A DNA stretch of 64,000 nt from positions 308,917 to 372,916 of the forward strand of contig NZ_JAJIRP010000007.1 of the NCBI RefSeq assembly GCF_025717555.1, read 5' to 3'. Of the stretch, positions 57,501-64,000 are shown in pieces; position 1 is the stretch's first letter; each line of letters starts with the position of its first letter. The position numbers and the translations under genes were made by a program. The stretch comes from Paucibacter sp. B2R-40. GTDB taxonomy: Bacteria; Pseudomonadota; Gammaproteobacteria; Burkholderiales; Burkholderiaceae_C. The notes beneath the pieces are model-generated. The model was not told where the DNA came from. It saw nothing but the letters and a program-made list of their open reading frames with translations, and made no database searches.

Positions 57501-60500
57501 AAGCTCTGAACAGTGAGCAGATCAGTGCCTTGAGCACCGCTCAGGTGGCGGCACTGGTGACCGCGCCACAAAACCAACTCGGAACTCTCAGCACAGACGA
57601 AATTCGAGCCCTGACCACCGCTCAGGTCGCCGCCCTGGGCAGCGGTCAAATGAAGGGCTTCAGCACCGAGCAGATCGCCGCCTTTGCGACCGACGATTTG
57701 CGCGTACTCAGCGGTGCAGCTTTGAGGAATTTGGGCAGCGATCAGTTGGCCGCCTTGAGCTCGGAGCAATGGGCGGCGCTGAGTACGGCGCAGGTCAACT
57801 TCTTGACCAGCACGCAGATCCGGGCTTTGAGCAGCGAGGACTTGAATGCGCTGAGCACGGCACAGTTCGCCGCGATCGGCTCGACCCAAATTGCCGCGCT
57901 GAGCACCGATCAGCTCAGAATCATGAGCAGCGAAGACCTCGGGGCCATCGGCAGCGCGGGTCTGCGTGGCCTGAGCTCGACGCAACTGGGCTCTTTGAGC
58001 AGCGAGCAAATCGTAGCTCTGAGCAGCGCACAGTTCGGCTCTTTCGGCAGCGCCCAGGTGCTTGGGTTTACGACCGAGCAAGTCAGCGTCATGGCCACCG
58101 AAGATTTGCGCGCTTTGGTCAGTCTGAGCTTGCGCGCGCTCAGTACCGCTCAGATTGCGGCCTTGGACTCGACTCAGATCGCCGCGCTGAACACGGCCCA
58201 GGTGAACGCTCTGACCAGCACCCAGATGCTCGGTTTGACCTCCGAAGACTTGCGGGCCTTGACGACCGAGCAGTACCAAGCCATGGCCAGCAGCCAGATT
58301 GCGGCCTTGAGCAGTGATCAGCTCAAACTGCTGGCCACCGAGGACTTCGCGGCCATCGGCACCGGCGGTTTGCGCGGCTTGGGCTCGCAGCAGATGGGGC
58401 AGTTGGGCAGCGATCAAATCAAGGCTTTGTCCACGACTCAAGCCGCAGCGCTGAGCAGCAGTCAGGTTCAAGGCTTGCAAACCGACCAGCTTCAGCAGTT
58501 GGAAACCGACGACCTGCGCGCCTTGAACAGCAGCGCCTTGCGTGCCCTGAGCAACACGCAGTTGGCGGCTCTCGGCTCCGATCAGTTGCAGGCGCTCGCT
58601 AGCAACCAGATCGGTGCGCTGACCAGCACACAAGTACTGGGGCTTGGGAGTGAGGACCTGAATGCGCTCACGACCCTGCAGTTCGGCTTCCTGAATTCGG
58701 TGCAGATTCAAGCCCTGAGCAGCGCCCAGTTCAAAACCCTGACAACCGAGGACTTCGCGGCCATCAGTACCGCCGCCTGGCGAGGCATCGGCTCGACGCA
58801 GATTGCGGCTCTCAGCAGTGAGCAGATCATTGCGATGACCAGCGCCCAGTCTGCGGCCATGACCTCAGCCCAAATCACCGGCATCGGCACCGAACAGCTA
58901 TCGATTTTGCAAAGTGATGATCTGCGCGCCCTGTCGACCGCTGCGATCCAAGGGTTGACGACGCAGCAGTTCACGGCCCTGACTTCCGATCAGTTGAAGT
59001 TGTTGACCAACACCCAGTTCGGGGCCATGACCTCAAGCCAAGTGGCCACCATCGGGACCGACGAGCTGAATGCCTTCGACACCGAACAGATCCGCGGGTT
59101 TACCTCGATGCAGTTGCAAGGCTTCTCGACCGAGATGGTGGCCAGCCTGAGCACCGACAACGTCGCTGCGCTGAGCATCTTTGCCTTGAAGGGTTTCAGC
59201 AGCACGCAACTCAATGCCTTTCAGAGCGAGCAAGTGGCTGCCTTGACGCGAACTCAGGTGGGCTCGCTGACCAGCGCGCAGGTGCAGAACTGGGCCACCG
59301 AAGACGTTCAAGCCTTGGGAAGTGCACAAGTCGCCGGATTGAGCGCGAACCAAATCTCCGTCATGAGCTCGGCGCAGTTTTCGGTCTTTGCGACCGAAGA
59401 CATGGCCGCGTTGACGACCGGCGCGCTGCGGGGCTTGGGCTCCGAGGACCTGGCTGCCTTCAGCTCCGAGCAGATTTCGGCCTTGAGCAGCAATCAGTTC
59501 GCGGTGCTGAACTCGGCACAAATGCTCGGCATTGAGGTGGCCGACATCCCCGCAATACAGACGGAAGATATTCATGCCATGGGCAATCAAGCCCTGGTGG
59601 GTCTGTCCACCGAACAATTCGCAGCCTTCAGTACCGATCAGATCAACGCCCTCACCACCGGCCACATCCGGTCAATGACGACCGAACAATTGGCCACGCT
59701 GGATGGCACAGAAATTTTGGCCTTGGGAACGCAACATATCGCGGCCTTGAGCTCGGCCCAGCTTGGCAGCCTGAGTACGGACCAGATCACTCATTTCCAG
59801 ACCGAAGACATCGAAGCCCTGCAGACTTCGCAAATAGCCGGGTTGACCACCGAGCAGATCCAAAGTTTTACGACCGACCAAATCCCGGGTTTTGAGTCGA
59901 GTGACCTTGCGGCCATGTCGATGGCACAGGTCTTGGCCTTCTCGGACGCCGCCATCGCCGTCTTCAGCAGTGAGCAATTGGACGGACTGCAGGCGGCCTC
60001 TCCGATCGTCTTGGACCTGGACGGCAATGGCGTCAGCACCCAAGCCGCAGCGAATGGGGTTCATTTCGATCTTTTCGGCACCGGCCACTGTCAAAAGTGG
60101 GGATGGGTTGGCCCACAGGACGGTTTATTGGTGATGGACCGCAATGGCGACGGCTTGATCAACAGCGGCCGTGAGCTATTTGGCTCGGGGACCTTGCTGG
60201 CCGATGGACGCCGGGCCGCACATGGCTACTTGGCCATGCAGGAGCTTGACCTCAACCTGGATGGGCGCCTGTCCGGTGCCGATCCGGCTTTCAAGGATTT
60301 GCGGGTTTGGATCGACGCCAACGGCGACGGCAAGACCGACGCGGGTGAGTTGAAGACATTGCCGGATCTTGGCATTGCCGAGTTGAATCTGCGGGCGCAA
60401 GTCGGGCATTCGGCCGACCACGGCAATTTGTTGGGCTTGGTGTCTGACTACAAAACCAATGACGGCCAGACCCACGCCATGGCCGATGTTTGGTTCGCAA

Positions 60501-60733
60501 AAGACAGTTTTATCGAGCCTTCGCGGCAGCCGCAAATCCCTAAGCTTGGCGAAGTGCTCAATGGTCCTGGCGAGCAACTTGCAGAAGTTCGGGACACAAG
60601 CCTTGAAGCGACTGCCCAGAAGCTGATGGCCTCACCGGATACACAAGCGATGGTTAGTTCTCTGTCAATGTTTTTGCCCCATTTGAAACGTCTTCCAGAT
60701 GAAGGCGAAACACCCCTACTTCCCTTGATTTGA
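54548..60733 (+). CDS. giant octapeptide-repeat protein with C-terminal EF-hand-like calcium domain
   Basis: The 2061-residue product starts at ATG 54548 (MTTLITSLSTTQISGL), the same start as its paralogue at 61107. An in-frame start at 54521 is less likely. Residues about 8 to 1812 are some 220 octads of consensus [ST]-[ST]-x-[QED]-[VILF]-x-A-L. The Ser/Thr followed by Glu/Gln/Asp looks like a helix N-cap. From about residue 1815 comes a calcium-binding domain common on type I secretion passengers: SPIVLDLDGNGVSTQ, VMDRNGDGLINSGRELFG, LDLNLDGRLSGAD and WIDANGDGKTDAGEL. No Sec signal or membrane helix is visible. It is divergent from the RTX gene and is a probable second passenger of that exporter. 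The function is unknown. Confidence 0.85.
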   Translation: MTTLITSLSTTQISGLNTRTLTRFTTEDWAAFSSAQIISLTTQQFASLSTFAIASLSSAQVSHFQTDDLRALNTNALRALASEQLAALGSVQFAALSTAQVGALTSAQVQSLASEDLGALTSTQFRALNAAQLAALSSDQLKALTTEDFAAISTAGLRGFGPAQLAVLSSEQLVALTTSQAASLSSLQVSGLSSEQVSQLATDDLRALNTGTLQALNTEQLAALRSDQFAALTTAQVNNLSSRQIQSLSSEDLNALTSTQFRDFASVQVAALTTDQLKTLGTEDLAAIGTAGLRGLGSSQIGAFSSGQIVALTTAQSASLTSGQVPGLSTDQVAALATDDLRAINSAALRALSSDQLGALTADQIGILTTTQVNALTSAQIQHWGSEDLNALTTAQFRSLSSAQAGALSTDQIKTLGSDDFAAIGTAGLRGLSSSQVAALSSEQIIALTTAQSATLNSAQVLGLSTEQITHLQTDDLRALGSAVIRSLSSEQVQAIDANQIAVLTSSQIAALTSSPVNQLAVLSTDEIRALTTAQVAALGSAQVRGLSTEQIVAFATDDLKALNTAALRALGTDQLAALGADQFASLSTVQVNALTSTQMQSLSSEDLGALSTSQFKAINSTQVAALLTDQLRALSTEDFAAIGTAGMRGLSATQLAALSSEQIIALTTAQVASLTSAQVPGFGTEQMGRLASDDLQAIGPAALRSLRSDQLAALGSEQWAALTTAQVNALSSTQIQGIVSEDLNAMTSAQFRAIGSTQIAALTSDQLKTLSTEDFAAVGTAGMRGISSAQLAVLSTDQIMALSTAQAASLTSVQVMGFSTEQMSKLESEDLRAIGSAALRALSTDQLAALSVSQIAQLTSTQVNALTVAQIQGLGSEDLNALSSSQLGAIGSAQVVALRTDQLKTLGTEDFAAIGTAGLRGMSSSQFAALSSDQIIALSTAQAASLTSAQILGLSTDQVLKLQTDDLRALNTATLRALTTEQFQALNSEQISALSTAQVAALVTAPQNQLGTLSTDEIRALTTAQVAALGSGQMKGFSTEQIAAFATDDLRVLSGAALRNLGSDQLAALSSEQWAALSTAQVNFLTSTQIRALSSEDLNALSTAQFAAIGSTQIAALSTDQLRIMSSEDLGAIGSAGLRGLSSTQLGSLSSEQIVALSSAQFGSFGSAQVLGFTTEQVSVMATEDLRALVSLSLRALSTAQIAALDSTQIAALNTAQVNALTSTQMLGLTSEDLRALTTEQYQAMASSQIAALSSDQLKLLATEDFAAIGTGGLRGLGSQQMGQLGSDQIKALSTTQAAALSSSQVQGLQTDQLQQLETDDLRALNSSALRALSNTQLAALGSDQLQALASNQIGALTSTQVLGLGSEDLNALTTLQFGFLNSVQIQALSSAQFKTLTTEDFAAISTAAWRGIGSTQIAALSSEQIIAMTSAQSAAMTSAQITGIGTEQLSILQSDDLRALSTAAIQGLTTQQFTALTSDQLKLLTNTQFGAMTSSQVATIGTDELNAFDTEQIRGFTSMQLQGFSTEMVASLSTDNVAALSIFALKGFSSTQLNAFQSEQVAALTRTQVGSLTSAQVQNWATEDVQALGSAQVAGLSANQISVMSSAQFSVFATEDMAALTTGALRGLGSEDLAAFSSEQISALSSNQFAVLNSAQMLGIEVADIPAIQTEDIHAMGNQALVGLSTEQFAAFSTDQINALTTGHIRSMTTEQLATLDGTEILALGTQHIAALSSAQLGSLSTDQITHFQTEDIEALQTSQIAGLTTEQIQSFTTDQIPGFESSDLAAMSMAQVLAFSDAAIAVFSSEQLDGLQAASPIVLDLDGNGVSTQAAANGVHFDLFGTGHCQKWGWVGPQDGLLVMDRNGDGLINSGRELFGSGTLLADGRRAAHGYLAMQELDLNLDGRLSGADPAFKDLRVWIDANGDGKTDAGELKTLPDLGIAELNLRAQVGHSADHGNLLGLVSDYKTNDGQTHAMADVWFAKDSFIEPSRQPQIPKLGEVLNGPGEQLAEVRDTSLEATAQKLMASPDTQAMVSSLSMFLPHLKRLPDEGETPLLPLI
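54572..59990 (+). repeat. nested 24-bp/408-bp/1473-bp repeat array
   Basis: The 24-bp octad unit is ordered into blocks. The GAC codon of the EDF/EDL octad falls at 54989, 55397, 55805, 56462, 56870, 57278, 57935, 58343, 58751 and 59399. The spacings are 408, 408, 657, 408, 408, 657, 408, 408 and 648. This gives a 17-octad block (136 residues) and a third-order unit of 1473 bp (491 residues). The long spacers contain an 11-residue irregular octad with NQL (near 56090 and 57560). Confidence 0.9.
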
Positions 60734-61106
60734 GGTGGCGACATGCCCGAAACATCAATTCGCCCACCGCAAAGACCAAGGCCTGGCCCGGGAGTTTCGT
60801 GCGTGCGCCCAGTCTCAAGAAATCTGCTCGCTTGGCTTGCCATAAGAGCTGCGCGTCGTGTGACTGCCTCAAGTTTGCGCAGATCTCGTCGAAATCAGAG
60901 TGACGATGAGAAAGATATGAGTCGGTTCAAGCCGCCCCGCATTCACTCTTAGCTTGAAACACTGACCACCAACTTCGACCCAGCTTTGCTATGGATGCGG
61001 AGCTGGTTTTGCGCAAGCTAGAACGGATGACGTTCAAGAAACCCGAATTCTGCAAGCAGCACTTCTTCGAGGTTGTTGCAAACGAAATAAACCAAGTGAG
61101 CTCAAC
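60734..61106. other. spacer between the two octapeptide genes, no gene seen
   Basis: These 373 bp have no supported coding sequence. The distal part is AT-richer (GTTGCAAACGAAATAAACC just before the second gene), which fits a promoter or leader. No convincing terminator follows the first gene. Confidence 0.5.
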
Positions 61107-64000
61107 ATGACCACTCTGATCGCAAGCTACTCGACAGCTCAAATTGCTGGACTGTCAACGAAAACACTGAGCCGATTTACGTCGGAGGACTGGGGTGCAT
61201 TCACCAGCGATCAGATCATCGCGTTGACGACCCGGCAGTTCGCTTCGCTGGGCACTTTGCCCATCAATTCGCTGAGCAGCGATCAAATTGCGTTCATACA
61301 GACCGACGACCTGCGAGCACTCGGCACTTCTGCCATCCGTACTCTGAGCAATGCACAGCTGGGCAATTTGACGACCGATCAGTTGGGCTCGCTGAGTACG
61401 GTGCAAATCAATGCCCTGGGCAGCGCGCAGATCCAGAATCTGAGCACCGATGACCTCAACGCGCTGACGGCCGCGCAGTTCAAGGCCGTCAATTCGGTCC
61501 AAATGGCGGCGCTCACGACCGAGCAACTCAAGGCGCTGACGACCGATGACTTTGCGGCCATTGGAACCGGGGGCCTGAGAGGCATGAATGCTGCCCAAGC
61601 CGCCGCCCTCACGACCGATCAGATCGTGGCAATGACCACAGCGCAAAGCGCTTCGCTGGTCAGTGCCCAAGTGACGAGCTTGTTGACCGATCAGATCGCC
61701 GCCTTGGCCTCCGATGACCTGCGCGCGCTCAACACCGGCGCCCTGCGCGGGCTGAGCACCGAGCAAATCGGTGCCCTCACCTCCGACCAGATCGGTAACT
61801 TGGCGACGGGCCAGGTCAATGCCTTGACGGCCACGCAGATCCAGAACCTGAGCACCGATGACCTCAATGCGCTGACGGCCACACAGTTCAAGGCCATCAG
61901 TTCGGGCCAGATTACCGCGCTGACGACGGATCAGGTCAAGTCGCTGACGACCGATGACTTTGCGGCCATTGGCACCGGTGGACTGAGGGGTTGGACCGGC
62001 GCACAAGCTGCTGGTCTGACGACTGACCAGATCGCGGCGCTGACCACCGATCAGGTCAAGTCGCTGACGACCGATGACTTTGCGGCCATTGGCACCGGTG
62101 GACTGAGGGGTTTGACCGGCGCACAAGCTGCTGCTCTGACGACTGACCAGATCGTGGCGCTGACCACGGCGCAATCCGCCTCGCTGGGCAGCGCCCAAGT
62201 GGCGGGTCTGCTGACTGACCAGATCGCAGCCTTGGTCTCCGATGACCTGCGCTCGCTCAACACCGGCGCATTGCGCGGGCTGAGTACCGATCAACTCGGT
62301 GCCATGACATCCGATCAGCTGGGCAACTTGACGACAGTGCAAGTCAACGCCTTGACCGCCACGCAGGTTCAAAATCTGAGCACGGACGACCTCAATGCGC
62401 TGACGGCCACGCAGTTCAAGGCCATCAGTTCGGGGCAGATCACGGCGCTGACCACCGATCAGGTCAAGTCGCTGACGACCGATGACTTCGCCGCCATCGG
62501 CACTGGCGGCCTGAAGGGCCTGACCGGCGCCCAAGCCGCCGCCCTGACGACAGACCAGATCGTGGCGCTGACCACGGCGCAATCCGCCTCGTTGGGCAGC
62601 GCTCAAGTGACGGGTCTGCTGACCGATCAGATCGCCGCCTTGGTTTCCGATGACCTGCGCGCCCTCAATACCGGCGCCCTGCGTGGGCTGAGCACCGAGC
62701 AAATCGGTGCGCTCACCTCCGACCAAATCGGCAACTTGACGACGGTGCAAGTTAACTCATTGACCGCGACCCAGATCCAGAATCTGAGCACGGACGACCT
62801 CAATGCGCTGACAGCCACGCAGTTCAAGGCCATCAGTTCGGGCCAGATTGCCGCGCTGACGACCGAGCAGGTCAAGTCGCTGACGACCGATGACTTTGCA
62901 GCCATTGGCACAGGGGGATTGAGGGGCTTGACCGGCGCCCAAGCCGCTGCCCTGACGACCGACCAGATCGTGGCGCTGACCACGGCGCAAGCCGCCTCGC
63001 TGGGCAGCGCCCAAGTGACAGGTCTGCTGACCGATCAGATCGCCGCCTTGGTCTCCGATGACCTGCGCGCCCTCAACACCGGCGCCCTGCGTGGGCTGAG
63101 CACCGAGCAAATCGGTGCCCTCACATCCGACCAGATCGGCAACTTGACGACCAGCCAGGTCAACGCTTTGACCGCCACTCAGATCCAGAATCTGAGCACC
63201 GACGACCTCAATGCGCTGACGGCCACGCAGTTCAAGTCCATCAGCTCAGGCCAGATAGCTTCGCTGACGACCGAGCAGGTCAAATCCTTGTCGACCGATG
63301 ACTTCGCCGCCATCGGTACCGGCGGCATGAGGGGCCTCACCGCCGCCCAAGCCGCTGCCTTGACGACCGACCAGATCGTGGCGTTGACCACGGCGCAAAG
63401 CGCCTCGCTGGGCAGCGCCCAAGTGTCGGGTTTGCTGACCGATCAGATCGCCGCCTTGGTGTCCGATGACCTGCGCTCTCTCAATACCGGCGCTCTGCGC
63501 GGGCTGAGCACCGAGCAAATTGGTGCGCTAACTTCGGACCAGATCGGTAACTTGACGACCAGCCAGGTCAATGCCTTGACCGCCACGCAGATCCAGAATC
63601 TGAGCACGGACGACCTCAATGCGCTGACGGCCACACAGTTCAAGGCCATCAGCTCGGGCCAGATTGCCGCGCTGACGACCGAGCAGGTCAAGTCCTTGTC
63701 GACCGATGACTTCGCCGCCATCGGCACCGGCGGCATGAGGGGACTCACCGCCGCCCAAGCCGCTGCCTTGACCACAGACCAAATCGTGGCACTGACCACG
63801 GCGCAAGCCGCCTCGCTGGGCAGCGCTCAAGTGACAGGCCTGCTGACCGATCAGATCGCCGCCTTGGTCTCCGATGACCTGCGCGCCCTCAACACCGGCG
63901 CCCTGCGTGGGCTGAGCACCGAGCAAATCGGTGCGCTCACCTCCGACCAGATCGGTAATTTGACGACGGTGCAAGTCAACGCTTTGACCGCCACGCAGAT
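61107..64000 (+). CDS. second octapeptide-repeat protein, 3' end outside window
   Basis: The frame is open from ATG 61107 to the last base, 964 codons without a stop, so the gene continues beyond the window. The start MTTLIASYSTAQIAGLST aligns with that of the first octapeptide protein, including the following SRFTSEDWGAF and FIQTDDLRALGT. The rest is octads (TTDQIVAL, STDDLNAL, TATQFKAI, GTGGLRGL and so on). Its 408-bp blocks are much more alike than those of the first gene, which points to recent expansion. The C-terminal domain is not visible. It is transcribed in the same direction as its paralogue, 373 bp downstream. Confidence 0.9.
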   Translation, partial: MTTLIASYSTAQIAGLSTKTLSRFTSEDWGAFTSDQIIALTTRQFASLGTLPINSLSSDQIAFIQTDDLRALGTSAIRTLSNAQLGNLTTDQLGSLSTVQINALGSAQIQNLSTDDLNALTAAQFKAVNSVQMAALTTEQLKALTTDDFAAIGTGGLRGMNAAQAAALTTDQIVAMTTAQSASLVSAQVTSLLTDQIAALASDDLRALNTGALRGLSTEQIGALTSDQIGNLATGQVNALTATQIQNLSTDDLNALTATQFKAISSGQITALTTDQVKSLTTDDFAAIGTGGLRGWTGAQAAGLTTDQIAALTTDQVKSLTTDDFAAIGTGGLRGLTGAQAAALTTDQIVALTTAQSASLGSAQVAGLLTDQIAALVSDDLRSLNTGALRGLSTDQLGAMTSDQLGNLTTVQVNALTATQVQNLSTDDLNALTATQFKAISSGQITALTTDQVKSLTTDDFAAIGTGGLKGLTGAQAAALTTDQIVALTTAQSASLGSAQVTGLLTDQIAALVSDDLRALNTGALRGLSTEQIGALTSDQIGNLTTVQVNSLTATQIQNLSTDDLNALTATQFKAISSGQIAALTTEQVKSLTTDDFAAIGTGGLRGLTGAQAAALTTDQIVALTTAQAASLGSAQVTGLLTDQIAALVSDDLRALNTGALRGLSTEQIGALTSDQIGNLTTSQVNALTATQIQNLSTDDLNALTATQFKSISSGQIASLTTEQVKSLSTDDFAAIGTGGMRGLTAAQAAALTTDQIVALTTAQSASLGSAQVSGLLTDQIAALVSDDLRSLNTGALRGLSTEQIGALTSDQIGNLTTSQVNALTATQIQNLSTDDLNALTATQFKAISSGQIAALTTEQVKSLSTDDFAAIGTGGMRGLTAAQAAALTTDQIVALTTAQAASLGSAQVTGLLTDQIAALVSDDLRALNTGALRGLSTEQIGALTSDQIGNLTTVQVNALTATQ
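61368..64000 (+). repeat. near-identical 408-bp tandem repeats
   Basis: The TTGACGAC/TTGGCGAC mark at the GNL-TT junction occurs at 61368, 61800, 62328, 62736, 63144, 63552 and 63960. The last five copies are exactly 408 bp apart. The first spacing (432) has one extra octad, and the second (528) includes the 120-bp duplication. Adjacent late copies differ at few positions by eye. Confidence 0.92.
61921..62160 (+). repeat. 120-bp tandem duplication inside the array
   Basis: Bases 61921-62040 and 62041-62160 are two copies of five octads, offset by exactly 120 bp and differing at only a few bases (for example GGTTGGACC against GGTTTGACC). The frame is kept, so the protein gains 40 residues. 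Confidence 0.92.

Noticed and set aside
57404..58711. 435-codon minus-strand open frame
   Set aside because: Antisense shadow of the first octapeptide gene, with no start context.
60743..60952. 69-codon open frame between the octapeptide genes
   Set aside because: Arg/Pro-rich, no ribosome site and no recognisable feature.
61155..62750. 531-codon open frame on the minus strand
   Set aside because: It is the antisense shadow of the octapeptide repeats and repeats with the same 408-bp period, so it is not an independent gene.
61368..64000. Regular direct repeats considered as a CRISPR-like array
   Set aside because: The 408-bp units are coding, without spacers, and translate as one continuous repeat protein.

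Overview
The window looks like chromosomal DNA of a GC-rich betaproteobacterium of the order Burkholderiales. The evidence is the complete ccmABCDEFGHI haem-handling operon, the DUF3348/DUF802/OmpA/DUF2894 operon, a CysB-type regulator beside LsfA- and SsuF-like proteins, and the overall protein character. A Roseateles/Paucibacter/Rubrivivax-like relative is a guess from general character, not from a search. No rRNA, tRNA, CRISPR array, intact insertion sequence or prophage was found.

Layout. (1) 1-6561, plus strand: a DUF1553/DUF1501 gene pair of planctomycete type followed by exported redox proteins: two cytochrome c'-like proteins, a dihaem c4-like cytochrome, a secreted peroxiredoxin, an SMP-30/gluconolactonase-like beta-propeller and a lectin-like protein. 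(2) 6820-13326, plus strand: ccmABCDEFGHI, which matures c-type cytochromes such as those just upstream. (3) 13385-19468, minus strand: a probable organosulfur/sulfur-starvation locus with a CysB-family regulator, a complete polar amino-acid (probably cystine) ABC importer, a 1-Cys peroxiredoxin (LsfA), an RBBP9/YdeN hydrolase and a small TOBE protein (SsuF-like). A decayed YgjP-type metallopeptidase pseudogene follows. (4) 20201-23147: an AraC-type regulator divergent from an Acg-like nitroreductase and a DUF3313 lipoprotein. (5) 23512-27839, plus strand: DUF3348, DUF802, OmpA and DUF2894 genes with overlapping ends. Together they encode a MotA/TolQ-like membrane protein with a very long helical tail plus a MotB/OmpA-like partner. 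(6) 28326-30170: an orphan two-partner-secretion TpsB transporter.

(7) 30246-53623, minus strand: an eight-gene, about 23 kb type I secretion locus. In transcription order it holds a giant 4551-residue RTX protein (with PA14-like and two LamG-like inserts), an ABC exporter, a TolC protein, a MotB/OmpA-like protein, an HlyD adaptor, a MotA/TolQ/ExbB-like protein, an HDOD protein and a LapD-like degenerate GGDEF/EAL receptor. The exporter part is compact, and most neighbouring genes overlap by 4 bp. This suggests a c-di-GMP-controlled surface adhesin system to which an ion-channel (stator-like) pair has been added.

(8) 54548-64000, plus strand: two tandem paralogous genes for proteins made almost wholly of an eight-residue repeat. 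The second runs off the end of the window and has no stop codon. In the first, octads (24 bp) are ordered into 17-octad blocks (408 bp), and the blocks into groups of three (1473 bp), before a C-terminal EF-hand-like calcium domain of the kind found on type I secretion passengers. The strongest candidate for an undescribed system is regions 7 and 8 together: a stator-assisted type I secretion apparatus beside giant RTX and octapeptide-repeat proteins.
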